A stretch of DNA of 64,000 nt from DAOULT01 sp964646625 (GCA_964646625.1 CAZYHC010000018.1:22864-86863), one strand, 5' to 3'. Shown: positions 22,998-30,621, counted from the stretch's first letter. Numbers and translations are program-made. Notes: generated by a model from the letters alone, not told the origin.

Positions 22998-23984
22998 TCA
23001 GCCCCCAATCTCGGACATGGTGCGTCCCTGGGGAGCGATGTGTTCGTCCAGGTGGTGCCGCTCCGGTTTGGCGTGGATGGCCTGGAGCAATAGAGCACGT
23101 ATTTCGTCCAGGCCGGCTCCTTCTCTGAGAGGGGTGCGCAGGTCCAACTCGTAGTCGGAGAGGAGACAGGGACGCAGGCGCCCATCGGCGGTGAGACGTA
23201 GACGATTGCAGCGATAACAGAAATGCTGGCTGATCGGATCGATGAACCCGATCGTGCCCAGAGCGTCCGGCAGACGGTAGTACCTGGCCGGACCACAGCC
23301 GGACTTGAGCTTGAAAGGTTTCAATTGGGCCAGTTCTTTCTCGATCCAGCCGCGCATCTCGCCGCCAGAGATGTAACCGTCTCCCGACCAGACGGTGCTC
23401 TTTCCTATAGGCATCATCTCGATGAAACGCACGTGCCAGTCTCTGGTCAGCGTCAGGCGGGCGAAATCCAGGACTTCGTCGTCGTTGAGGCCGCGCACCA
23501 CTACGGTGTTGGTCTTGATGGGCAACAGGCCGACTTCCCTGGCGGCGGCCAGGCCGTCCAGCACAGCCGAGAGGCTATTCCGGCGCGTTATGTGGCGGAA
23601 ACGTTCGGGACGTAGGGTGTCCAGGCTGACGTTGACTCGCTTCAGACCGGCCTGGGCCAGATCGTGGGCGTATTGGGCCAGCAGCGTGCCATTGGTAGTC
23701 ATGGCTAGGTCGTCGATGCCGGGGATACTGGCCAGCATCTCGACCAGCTCGACGATGCCCAGGCGAACCAGTGGTTCGCCGCCCGTGAGACGCACTTTGT
23801 GGATGCCCAGGCTCACTGCCGCCCGCACGACGAGCACGATTTCCTCGTAGCTCAGAATGTCCTCGTGTGAGCGCATCTGCACCCCTTCGGGGGGCATACA
23901 ATACATACAGCGCAGGTTACAACGGTCTGTAACCGAGACGCGCAGATAATTGATCGGCCTATCGTAAGTGTCTGTATAGGGCAT
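22998..23984 (-). CDS. moaA: GTP 3',8-cyclase (molybdenum cofactor biosynthesis protein A)
   Basis: A 328-residue radical SAM enzyme making 3',8-cyclo-H2-GTP, the first step of molybdopterin synthesis. VTDRCNLRCMYC gives the SAM cluster cysteines 22, 26 and 29; LTGGEPLVR follows; the C-terminal cluster is in HFCYRCNRLRLTADGRLRPC; and the protein ends in GG, the conserved diglycine needed for activity. Complete length. Upstream there is only a palindromic repeat; unlike the tup genes it has no riboswitch next to it. Serves both molybdenum and tungsten cofactors. Confidence 0.95.
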   Translation of the reverse strand: MPYTDTYDRPINYLRVSVTDRCNLRCMYCMPPEGVQMRSHEDILSYEEIVLVVRAAVSLGIHKVRLTGGEPLVRLGIVELVEMLASIPGIDDLAMTTNGTLLAQYAHDLAQAGLKRVNVSLDTLRPERFRHITRRNSLSAVLDGLAAAREVGLLPIKTNTVVVRGLNDDEVLDFARLTLTRDWHVRFIEMMPIGKSTVWSGDGYISGGEMRGWIEKELAQLKPFKLKSGCGPARYYRLPDALGTIGFIDPISQHFCYRCNRLRLTADGRLRPCLLSDYELDLRTPLREGAGLDEIRALLLQAIHAKPERHHLDEHIAPQGRTMSEIGG

Positions 23985-24029
23985 GGTTGTATATCCTCAT
24001 CCTCTTTGTGGTTTTACAAAGGGCTTCCA

Positions 24030-24060
24030 GGTGCCTGGCACTTCCGAAGTGCCAGGCACC
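24030..24060. repeat. 31-bp palindromic intergenic repeat, copy 7
   Basis: GGTGCCTGGCACTT-CCG-AAGTGCCAGGCACC, identical to copy 1, between the divergent moaA and toxin-antitoxin genes. Confidence 0.9.
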
Positions 24061-24069
24061 TTATGGTCG

Positions 24070-24098
24070 TTGACAGATACACACAGGTAGTATATAAT
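24070..24098 (+). promoter_or_regulatory. Sigma70-type promoter of toxin-antitoxin pair 2
   Basis: Consensus TTGACA (24070-24075), 17-base spacer, TATAAT (24093-24098). Confidence 0.85.
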
Positions 24099-24124
24099 AA
24101 AAATGTGTACGAAAGGAGGTGCCT

Positions 24125-24430
24125 ATGGCAAGCTTGCTCCAGGAAAAATCCGAGAAAGAAAAGAAAGAGCGCATTAACGTGGTCATGCCTGCCTCGTTGA
24201 TGGCCGAGCTGCGTCGTCTCATCCCGCCACGACAGCGCAGCCGCTTTATCGCCAGGGCGACGGCCGACCGCCTGCTTCAACTCAAGCAGCGCAAGGCCCT
24301 GGAAGAAGCCGCAGGAGCCTGGACAGATGAGAACCATCCGGAGTTACAGACCCCGGAAGATGTCCAAAACTGGCTGAGAGAAATTCGCGCTTCCACGAAT
24401 GAGCGGATACAAAGGCTGTTCGATGAATGA
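24125..24430 (+). CDS. Ribbon-helix-helix-like antitoxin
   Basis: A 101-residue protein. The ATG at 24125 follows AAAGGAGG at good spacing; a GTG at 24119 lies within that site and is rejected. The pattern RINVVMPASLMAELRRLIPPRQRSRFIARATADRL is a strand followed by two helices, as in ribbon-helix-helix repressors, and the C-terminal half is acidic (EDVQNWLREIR). Its last codons overlap the toxin start by eight bases (ATGAATGA), so the two are translationally coupled. Confidence 0.78.
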   Translation: MASLLQEKSEKEKKERINVVMPASLMAELRRLIPPRQRSRFIARATADRLLQLKQRKALEEAAGAWTDENHPELQTPEDVQNWLREIRASTNERIQRLFDE

Positions 24431-24806
24431 GTATCTTTTGGACTCGGATGTTCTGATCTGGCAATTGCGCAGACGACCAGAAACGGTGGCCCTGCTGAAT
24501 GAGCTATCCAGGACCGGCTTTATCGCCTGTTCAGCGATATCTGTTGTGGAAATACAGGCCGGGGTCAGGCCCGGCGAGGAGGAGAAGACAGATACGTTCC
24601 TCACCTCTTTAAGGGTTTATAATCTCGATTTCGAGATCGCCAGTCTGGCCGGGAGATATCTCAGGGACTACAAAAGCAAAGGCATTACCCTTGACTTCGC
24701 CGACGCCGTCATCGCCGCCACGGCCGTCACCCACGAACTGACGCTGGTAACGTACAACGTCAGGCACTACCCCATGCCCGCAGTGCGGCTTTATCCTGCT
24801 CAGTAA
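24423..24806 (+). CDS. PIN-domain ribonuclease toxin (VapC-like)
   Basis: A 127-residue PIN-domain protein: Asp7/Asp9 in MNEYLLDSDVLIW, Glu43 in VVEIQAG, Asp91 and Asp94 in LDFADAVIAATA, and Asn112 in VTYNVRHY. The start at 24423 overlaps the antitoxin gene; the longer frame to 24399 is rejected. Its end overlaps the end of tupC on the other strand by seven bases, so the pair is wedged tightly into the tungsten gene region. Confidence 0.86.
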   Translation: MNEYLLDSDVLIWQLRRRPETVALLNELSRTGFIACSAISVVEIQAGVRPGEEEKTDTFLTSLRVYNLDFEIASLAGRYLRDYKSKGITLDFADAVIAATAVTHELTLVTYNVRHYPMPAVRLYPAQ

Positions 24807-25606
24807 ACCATCTCTCCGCGCACGAAGGCCGCCGTCCGGGGGTCGGTGGGGTTGGCGAAGAAACGCTGACACTCGTCCACCTCCACGATCCGGCCTTCCA
24901 GGAGCAGGGCAGCCCGGTGGGCCAGCCGCTTAGCCTGAAAGACGTTGTGAGTGACCAGCACGATGGTCGTCCCCTTCTCTCGATTAAGATCGGATACGAT
25001 GTCCTCGATCAGGCCCACGTTGTAAGGGTCCAGGTTGGCGGTAGGCTCGTCCAGCAGGAGCACCTGCGGTTCGATGACCAACGCCCTGGCCAAAGCCACC
25101 CGTTGGGCCTCGCCCCCCGATAATTGACGCGCCCCTGTCCTGGCCAGTTCAGCCAGCCCCACTCTCTCCAGGGCTTCTGTCACTTTTTCATCTACGTTCT
25201 TCTTGCCCCGTATCTTGAGACCATAGGCCACGTTGTTGTGGACAGTAGTGCTTAGCAGGACGGGCCGTTGAAAAACGGTCGTCACCTGGCGACGTAAGGC
25301 CAACCCGACCGTGCCGTCAGGCGCCCCCCTCGATCTGTTAAAAGGCGAAAGGGTGGTTACCCGCCGCCTCACCGACAGCGGCGCTTTAGCCTGCCCCTCG
25401 GTTGAATAGCCATTAAAATGAATCTTACCCCTGGTAGGCATTTCCAGAAAGTTCAACAGGCGCAGCAGGGTGCTCTTGCCGGCCCCGCTGGGGCCGATGA
25501 TGCCCAGCACTTCGCCAGGTACGATCTCTAAGTGGGGAATGTTCAAAATCTCCCGCTCACCATACATTTTAATTACGTCTTCCAGGCGATAGACAGGCTC
25601 AGGCAT
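24800..25606 (-). CDS. tupC: Tungstate ABC transporter ATPase with an unusual internal insertion
   Basis: A 268-residue ABC ATPase. Walker A is GPSGAGKST (residues 38-46), signature LSGGEAQRVALARAL, Walker B VLLLDEPTANLD, and the H-loop LVTHN. Between Walker A and the Q-loop there is an extra stretch of about 25 residues: LSVRRRVTT and then LALRRQVTTVFQ look like two copies of one segment with SPFNRSRGAPDGTVG between. Typical relatives have one copy. Overlaps tupB by eight bases. The frame is intact, so the protein may still work. Confidence 0.9.
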   Translation of the reverse strand: MPEPVYRLEDVIKMYGEREILNIPHLEIVPGEVLGIIGPSGAGKSTLLRLLNFLEMPTRGKIHFNGYSTEGQAKAPLSVRRRVTTLSPFNRSRGAPDGTVGLALRRQVTTVFQRPVLLSTTVHNNVAYGLKIRGKKNVDEKVTEALERVGLAELARTGARQLSGGEAQRVALARALVIEPQVLLLDEPTANLDPYNVGLIEDIVSDLNREKGTTIVLVTHNVFQAKRLAHRAALLLEGRIVEVDECQRFFANPTDPRTAAFVRGEMVY

Positions 25607-26321
25607 TTTCGTCCCTTCCCTGCAAACGCAGCATGAGCACGTTGGCGATGAAAGATAGGGTCAGAAGCACGATGCCCAGGGCCATAGCCAGATCGAAGTT
25701 GCCCTTGCGCGTTTCCAAAACGATAGCCGTGGTCAGAACGCGGGTGGAGCCCTGGATGTTGCCCCCGACCATCATCACCGAGCCTACCTCGGAGATGATG
25801 CTGCCAAAGCCGGCGATGATAGACACCACCACGCCCACACGGGCTTCTATCAAAACGGCCAGCGTAGCCTGCCATTTGGTGGCGCCCAGGGATAGCACCT
25901 GTTGACGCAGATTGGGATCGACGCCCATCACGGCGGCCATAGTGAACCCGGCCACCAAGGGGAAGGAAATTATGACCTGGGAAACGATCATCGCTTTGGG
26001 GGTGAAGAGCCAGCCCAGAACGCCAAAAGGGCCGCTGCGAGATAGCATCAAATAGACGAACAGTCCGACCACGACGGGCGGGAATCCCATCCCGGTGTAA
26101 AGAAGAGCGATCACCAACCGCCGTCCCAGGAAGCGGGAAAGCCCCATCCAGCTACCCAGCGGAATGCCCACGAAGGTGCTGAAGGCCAGCGAGATGCCCG
26201 TCACCTGAAGGGAAAGACGGACAATACGCATCAGTTCGGGGTCACGGGTGAAGATCAAATGGATGGCTTGTAGCAGGCCGCGGTATATCTCGTCGATGGC
26301 AAACCTCCTTGTTTCCACCAA
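25599..26321 (-). CDS. tupB: Tungstate ABC transporter permease
   Basis: A 240-residue inner-membrane permease with about five to six hydrophobic segments. The coupling motif region reads QQVLSLGATKWQATLAVLIEARVGVV, matching the EAA loop of ModB/TupB-type permeases. Cotranscribed with the MoaD-like gene upstream (seven bases) and tupC downstream (overlap). Works with TupA encoded on the opposite strand at 22045. Confidence 0.92.
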   Translation of the reverse strand: MVETRRFAIDEIYRGLLQAIHLIFTRDPELMRIVRLSLQVTGISLAFSTFVGIPLGSWMGLSRFLGRRLVIALLYTGMGFPPVVVGLFVYLMLSRSGPFGVLGWLFTPKAMIVSQVIISFPLVAGFTMAAVMGVDPNLRQQVLSLGATKWQATLAVLIEARVGVVVSIIAGFGSIISEVGSVMMVGGNIQGSTRVLTTAIVLETRKGNFDLAMALGIVLLTLSFIANVLMLRLQGRDENA

Positions 26322-26327
26322 AGGCTA

Positions 26328-26720
26328 TCATCCACTTTCACTTTGGCTTTCACTTTGGAAGGAATGGCGCATGGCCCCGCGTCGCTTCATGTCCTCTTCC
26401 AGTTTGGGGCTCATGCTGGCCCCAAAACGATACTGGAAAGGCCACATGGTCTTGGGCGAAAAAAGGCCGATGCGGTCGCCGTCCGCCAACTCCCGATCCA
26501 GATCCGAGAGAAGGCCGGGCATATCGGTCAACTGGCTGTTAACGAAGGTCATGCCTTTTTCGGCTACAGGCATGCCCAGTTGAGCCAGCAGATGGCCCAT
26601 TTTTGCTCCCACAGGCAGCCTGACGTTAAGCTGGGCGTGGGCTACCTGGGCCGCCTCCCCGCCGTATCTCTTCAGAGAGCCGTACAGCCAAACCTCTACC
26701 TCGATGAATTGATCGTCCAT
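26328..26720 (-). CDS. MoaD/ThiS-like beta-grasp protein lacking the C-terminal diglycine
   Basis: A 130-residue protein whose first ~92 residues fit the MoaD/ThiS fold (VEVWLYGSLKRYGG at residues 8-21, LPVGAKMGHLLAQLGMP, VNSQLTD, RELADGDRIGLFSP). A sulfur carrier would end soon after this in GG; here the sequence continues KTMWPFQYRFGASMSPKLEE and ends without glycines. So it cannot be thiocarboxylated in the usual way. AGGAG lies seven bases before the start. First gene of the riboswitch 3-controlled unit with tupB and tupC. Role unknown. Confidence 0.75.
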   Translation of the reverse strand: MDDQFIEVEVWLYGSLKRYGGEAAQVAHAQLNVRLPVGAKMGHLLAQLGMPVAEKGMTFVNSQLTDMPGLLSDLDRELADGDRIGLFSPKTMWPFQYRFGASMSPKLEEDMKRRGAMRHSFQSESQSESG

Positions 26721-26731
26721 GATCTACTCCT

Positions 26732-26760
26732 GGAAAGTATAAACCCTTCCTGGAAAGGAA
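26732..26760 (-). terminator. Terminator-like hairpin, expression platform of riboswitch 3
   Basis: On the minus strand CCCTTCCT-TTCC-AGGAAGGG is followed by TTTATACTTT, between the aptamer and the MoaD-like start codon. Confidence 0.65.
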
Positions 26761-26771
26761 GGGCAGGCTCT

Positions 26772-26872
26772 AGTCTCCTTTCCAAGCACGGGGGGCACCG
26801 ACGTTTCCATCGATACCTTAGCGGCCCTGCACCATGGGCAAATGCGCCTTTAGGTGGCATGGCTCGGAGAAC
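26772..26872 (-). ncRNA. Moco/Tuco-type riboswitch 3, upstream of the MoaD-like/tupBC unit
   Basis: On the minus strand: TTCTCCGAGCCATGCCACC, GGTATCGATGGAAACGTCGG and TGCCCCCCGTGCTTGGAAAG, in the same order as riboswitches 1 and 2. It begins about ten bases after its promoter -10 element and is followed by a terminator-like hairpin. Confidence 0.87.
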
Positions 26873-26880
26873 TAAGCTAT

Positions 26881-26909
26881 ATTATACACCTGCCGGGGCA
26901 AAAGGGCAA
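26881..26909 (-). promoter_or_regulatory. Promoter of riboswitch 3 unit
   Basis: TTGCCC (26909-26904), 17-base spacer, TATAAT (26886-26881), reading toward the MoaD-like gene and overlapping the gap after pfkA. Confidence 0.7.
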
Positions 26910-26912
26910 GTG

Positions 26913-27884
26913 TCATATTTCGATTTGTCTGCTCAGATTGTAGAGTTCGAGGTCCAGGGTTCTGGGTTCGGCCAAAGCCTCGGCCAGCGGGATAAGCTCC
27001 AGACTGTTGCCCACCAGACTCACCATTTGACCGTAATGGCCCTCCCGCAGGGCGGTGACGGCTGCCGCGCCCATGCGGGTAGCCAGCAGGCGGTCGAAGG
27101 CCGTGGGAGCGCCACCCCGTTGCACGTGACCCAGCACCGTGACCCGCACCCCGAAACCTAAGCTTTCCCAATTCTCTTGAAGGTACTGGGCCAAGGCCTG
27201 AGTACCTGGTTTGTAGCCCTCGGCGACCACCACGATGCAGTGCGCTTTGCCTATGACGTAGTCGTCTCGCAGGGTCTGGGCCACCTCTTCCAGAGGGGTG
27301 TCTACTTCGGGAATAAGGATCAGTTCCGCCCCCCCGGCCAGGCCGCCCATCAGGGCCAGGTAGCCGCACTCGCGGCCCATGACCTCGACGAGGAAAGCCC
27401 GATGATGGGACGAGGCCGTATCTCTGATCTTATCGATGGCGTCCAGGATGGTATTGAGGGCGGTGTCCACCCCGATGCATATATCCGTTCTGTTGATGTC
27501 GTTGTCGATGGTGGCGGGCACGCCGGCCACCGGGAACCCTTTCTGGTGAAGGGCCAGGGCCCCGTTCAGGGAGCCGTTGCCCCCGATGACTACCAGCCCT
27601 TCGATCCCGTGACGATTGAGGTTACGCAAAGCCTCCAGTTGTCCTTTTTCGGTTTTAAACTCGGCCGAGCGCGTGGTGCCCAGGATGGTGCCCCCTTTAC
27701 CGGAGATGCCTCCCACCGAGCGGGCCGTGAAGGGCACGATCTCGCCGTCTATCAGGCCCGCGTAGCCGCGTTCGATGGCCATCACTTCCAGGCCGTGGCC
27801 TATGGCCTTTCTGGTCAGGGCCCGGATGCATGGGTTCAGACCGGGGCCATCGCCTCCGCTGGTCAACATGCCGATGCGTTTCAT
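26913..27884 (-). CDS. pfkA: 6-phosphofructokinase
   Basis: A 323-residue phosphofructokinase. Motifs: LTSGGDGPGLN at residues 7-17, GGTILGTTRS, PATIDNDI with the catalytic aspartates, MGRECGYLA, and GHVQRGG. The nucleotide/Mg loop reads IGGNGSLNGA (near residues 100-109), where most ATP enzymes have GGDGS and PPi enzymes also keep the Asp; the Asp-to-Asn change is odd. AGGAGG precedes the start. Phosphoryl donor (ATP or PPi) is therefore uncertain. Separate unit; no glycolytic neighbours. Confidence 0.9.
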   Translation of the reverse strand: MKRIGMLTSGGDGPGLNPCIRALTRKAIGHGLEVMAIERGYAGLIDGEIVPFTARSVGGISGKGGTILGTTRSAEFKTEKGQLEALRNLNRHGIEGLVVIGGNGSLNGALALHQKGFPVAGVPATIDNDINRTDICIGVDTALNTILDAIDKIRDTASSHHRAFLVEVMGRECGYLALMGGLAGGAELILIPEVDTPLEEVAQTLRDDYVIGKAHCIVVVAEGYKPGTQALAQYLQENWESLGFGVRVTVLGHVQRGGAPTAFDRLLATRMGAAAVTALREGHYGQMVSLVGNSLELIPLAEALAEPRTLDLELYNLSRQIEI

Positions 27885-27908
27885 GAGACGACTATCCTCC
27901 TATCGATA

Positions 27909-27952
27909 GGGGCCTGGCACAGCGAATGTTCGTTGTTGAAGTGCCAGGCCCC
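27909..27952. repeat. Variant palindromic repeat, copy 8, with 20-base loop
   Basis: Arms GGGGCCTGGCAC and GTGCCAGGCCCC enclose AGCGAATGTTCGTTGTTGAA. The loop sequence is related to 35580-35615, so this copy is a composite of two dispersed repeat types. Confidence 0.75.
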
Positions 27953-27963
27953 TTAAACAACCC

Positions 27964-28443
27964 TCATTCGATCACGTCGGCCACCTGTCCGCCGCTGATC
28001 TCTACCAGGCGGTCGAAGGTGACGGGGAAGATGGCGTGTGGAGAACCTGCGGCGGCGTAGACCGTTTGAAACCTCCCCAGGGAACTGTCGATGATAGTGG
28101 TCATCTCCACCTTATGTCCCACCGGCGGCACCCCGCCGATGGCGAAGCCGGTTTCGTCCCGCACCCGTTCGGCGTCGGCGATTGTCACCCGGCGGGCCTT
28201 GAGCAGGGTTTTGAGCTTTGTCGAGTCAGCCCGTTTATCGCCCGCCACCAGCACCAGGGTAGGCTGGTCGTCGGCCAGGAAGACCAGCGATTTAACGATG
28301 CTGCCCAGTTCCGTGCCGAGGGCGTCGGCGGCCATCTGGGCGGTGCGGGTGCTTTTGTCCAGCTCGACAACCTCGATTTCCTGTCCCAGCTCTCTCAAAT
28401 GTTGCCGAACCCGCTCGACAGATTTCGATCTCTTTCGGGCCAA
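27964..28443 (-). CDS. YbaK/EbsC-type aminoacyl-tRNA deacylase
   Basis: A 159-residue YbaK-domain protein. Members deacylate mischarged tRNA (for example Cys-tRNAPro) in trans. Visible features are KSLVFLADDQPTLVLVAGDKRAD with the conserved lysine, ETGFAIGGVPPVGH and the AAGSPHAIFPVTFDRL C-terminal segment. Full length. Starts 25 bases after the GIDE-like membrane gene, so the two are probably in one transcript. Confidence 0.88.
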   Translation of the reverse strand: MARKRSKSVERVRQHLRELGQEIEVVELDKSTRTAQMAADALGTELGSIVKSLVFLADDQPTLVLVAGDKRADSTKLKTLLKARRVTIADAERVRDETGFAIGGVPPVGHKVEMTTIIDSSLGRFQTVYAAAGSPHAIFPVTFDRLVEISGGQVADVIE

Positions 28444-28467
28444 TTTCGAACCTCCGTTGTTTATATT

Positions 28468-29202
28468 TTATCTCCCTATCAGCCGCAGGATACCCCCTAT
28501 CGCCAGCAGGCCCATCCCCAGTCCTCCGCACACCGTCCCCATCAGGAGAACTGTTCCCGGTTGGGAGGCCAGGTAGCCCAGGTAGTCGTCGGGCCTGCCC
28601 GCGTAGAAGGTGCGAACGGTGAGCAGGTCGTTGCCTTCCCACCTTCCCTCCACGGCCAGGGCCTGGCCGGGCAGGTAGCCGACGTGTCGGCGCTCTCTCC
28701 CGCTGATTTCTAGGTCTTGTTCCTCGAACCGTTGGGCCTTCAGGAAAGAGGTCTGGAAGGGAATTTGCACCGTCAACTGTGTGCCGTCCTCCAACAGCAT
28801 CTCTACTCTTTGAGGAGGTGGCTTTTCTATCTGCCAGGAAGAGGAATGTCCAGCGGGAGTCCCGTCCTTATCGCTGTCGCTCTTCTGGCGATATTCAATG
28901 TAGTAGAGGGTCAGGCCGTATGGCCCGGCAGGGGTATCAGGGAGAAGTTGAGCCACCACCAGCACCGAGGTGCCCGGCGAGAGGGCGCGCAACTCCGCGG
29001 GCTCTGGCCGGGGCAGGGATTGTACTTCTCTGGACCGCTTCCAACTGTAGGGAACGCCGAACACCGCCATCGGACACCCTGCCAGGCAGGCCAGCGCCCC
29101 CATCAACAGGAAAAAGATAGACGATCCAGAGTGACGATGCCGACGACCAAATAGCCGTCCCAATAGAATAACAAGTTGCGAGATAAAGGGCAAGTTTGAC
29201 AT
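28468..29202 (-). CDS. Membrane protein with GIDE-like domain
   Basis: A 244-residue protein with a hydrophobic segment near residues 29-49 (IFFLLMGALACLAG) and another at the C terminus (VLLMGTVCGGLGMGLLAIGG). The middle contains LYYIEYRQKSDSDKDG and QRVEMLLEDGTQLTVQIP, reminiscent of the GIDE domain known from mitochondrial MUL1-like E3 ligases and many bacterial membrane proteins. No RING domain. Function unknown. Confidence 0.6.
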   Translation of the reverse strand: MSNLPFISQLVILLGRLFGRRHRHSGSSIFFLLMGALACLAGCPMAVFGVPYSWKRSREVQSLPRPEPAELRALSPGTSVLVVAQLLPDTPAGPYGLTLYYIEYRQKSDSDKDGTPAGHSSSWQIEKPPPQRVEMLLEDGTQLTVQIPFQTSFLKAQRFEEQDLEISGRERRHVGYLPGQALAVEGRWEGNDLLTVRTFYAGRPDDYLGYLASQPGTVLLMGTVCGGLGMGLLAIGGILRLIGR

Positions 29203-29220
29203 TCAGTACACTAAGGGCAT

Positions 29221-30300
29221 TTATTTGTCGTTGGCGATCTCGGATGCGCTCTCATCCTCGGTTTCCGGCTCGGCTTCCGGCGGGGCGGCGTCTGCCGTCG
29301 GTGCTTCTTTCTTCTCAGGAGGCAAGGGCTTTTCCGCGGTCTCCTTCGTTTCCTCTATGGTCTGAACTTCCAGGTAGGTCAGGGTCCAGACACAGGAGGT
29401 AAAGGCCGAGTATAGCCCGTTCAGGAAGATAGAGGGCACTATCAAAACGGCCAGACCCACCAGCCCCCCCACAATGAAAGCCGTCGCCCTGGATTGGGTC
29501 AGGGTATAGAGCAGAATGCCCGGCAGGCCGCCGATCATGACCGCCAGCACGAGCAGCACCATGAAGACGGGGATCATGAGCAGCCCCCAGCCCAGACCCA
29601 CCCCAAACATCAGCAGCCACATGACCACCACGTTGCTCAGGTTGCGCCGCACCGTCCAGAAGCCTTCGCGAATGGCATCGAAGACCCCCCTTTTCTCCAA
29701 AACACACTGGCGGTAGGCGAATTGGACCAGGAGGCTGAGCGCCGCACCCAGCACGATGAGTACCAGGATGACCAGCAACGTCAGACCGATGGCCGCCACC
29801 ACGCCCAGGGTGCGCACTATGGGTTTTTCCACCAGCAGGAGCAGTAAAGGCGACAGCCCGGAGACGAGCAGGAGCACGGCCAGGATAGCCATAGGGATAC
29901 TTGTAGCCAGGTCGATGAGAAGCAGCCGCCAGGCGGAACGTGACCAGCCCAGGCGGAAGCCGCTGCGCACGCTGGTGGTCTCGGTCTCCTCGATTTCCTT
30001 GACCATGCCGATGAGGGCCACCTGAGCGACGTAGCGCGCTACGGTGAGGGCTATGACCAGGATCAGCCCCACGACCACTACCACCAACACGATGGTGGCA
30101 AGCGTCCCTGCTGAGATGTGCGGCAGGGCGTCAAGGGTAGGGACGCTAAATCCATCTCTGCCGCCCCCGCTGCCGCGACAGCTATAGAGGTTAAAACCAC
30201 CCCCGCCACCAGCCAGGGCCAGCAGGATGCCGAACAACCACAAGGCCCGATAGCGCCAGGTGACGTTGAAAGCCCGCTTCAAGGTTTCAAAGTGATCCAT
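29221..30300 (-). CDS. Polytopic membrane protein of unknown function
   Basis: A 359-residue protein with an N-terminal MDHFETLKRAFNVTWRYRALWLFGILLAL start typical of DUF7544/glycerophosphodiesterase-type membrane domains, around six further hydrophobic segments and an acidic, Pro/Ala-rich C-terminal tail (about residues 315-359: EKPLPPEKKEAP). The tail is cytoplasmic if the positive-inside rule holds. It precedes the GIDE-like gene by 18 bases on the same strand. No recognised enzymatic motif. Confidence 0.65.
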   Translation of the reverse strand: MDHFETLKRAFNVTWRYRALWLFGILLALAGGGGGFNLYSCRGSGGGRDGFSVPTLDALPHISAGTLATIVLVVVVVGLILVIALTVARYVAQVALIGMVKEIEETETTSVRSGFRLGWSRSAWRLLLIDLATSIPMAILAVLLLVSGLSPLLLLLVEKPIVRTLGVVAAIGLTLLVILVLIVLGAALSLLVQFAYRQCVLEKRGVFDAIREGFWTVRRNLSNVVVMWLLMFGVGLGWGLLMIPVFMVLLVLAVMIGGLPGILLYTLTQSRATAFIVGGLVGLAVLIVPSIFLNGLYSAFTSCVWTLTYLEVQTIEETKETAEKPLPPEKKEAPTADAAPPEAEPETEDESASEIANDK

Positions 30301-30433
30301 GTTCTCTCCTTTTGCCAGATTCTTCTACAATAGGGGCGGATTTCTCACTCGTATATACGAGCTTTCGAGCTCTCAGGTTGCTCCGACTTACAGCACGCAT
30401 TATACTCGACAATTCATAATCACGCAAGGGGGG

Positions 30434-30542
30434 CGTTCAGAAATTTTGGCCACTGCTCGTAGCCCTCGTCCCCGAGGGCGGCCCAAACAGGCTGTTTGGC
30501 CCTGAGTCGCCCCCGAGACGGGGGCTCGGAGCTTTTCTGAAT
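30434..30542. repeat. ~100-bp GC-rich dispersed element, copy A
   Basis: Begins TTCAGAAATTTTGGCCACTG, contains CCCTCGTCCCCGAGGGCGG and AGACGGGGGCTCGG, and ends TTTTCTGAAT, so its ends are inverted (TTCAGAAA / TTTCTGAA). Related copies lie at 49509-49549 (partial) and 63332-63430. It occupies the first part of the 745-bp gap at 30301-31045. Confidence 0.75.
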
Positions 30543-30588
30543 AAACCCGCTCTCCTGCCTGAAATCCTGGACAGACCCTCACCGGTCA

Positions 30589-30617
30589 TTGCATTTTCGG
30601 GCTTTTTGGTGTATACT
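30589..30617 (+). promoter_or_regulatory. Promoter candidate of the peptide ABC operon
   Basis: TTGCAT (30589-30594), 17-base spacer, TATACT (30612-30617). It would give a 5' leader of about 420 bases before the substrate-binding protein gene. Confidence 0.6.
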
Positions 30618-30621
30618 GATG

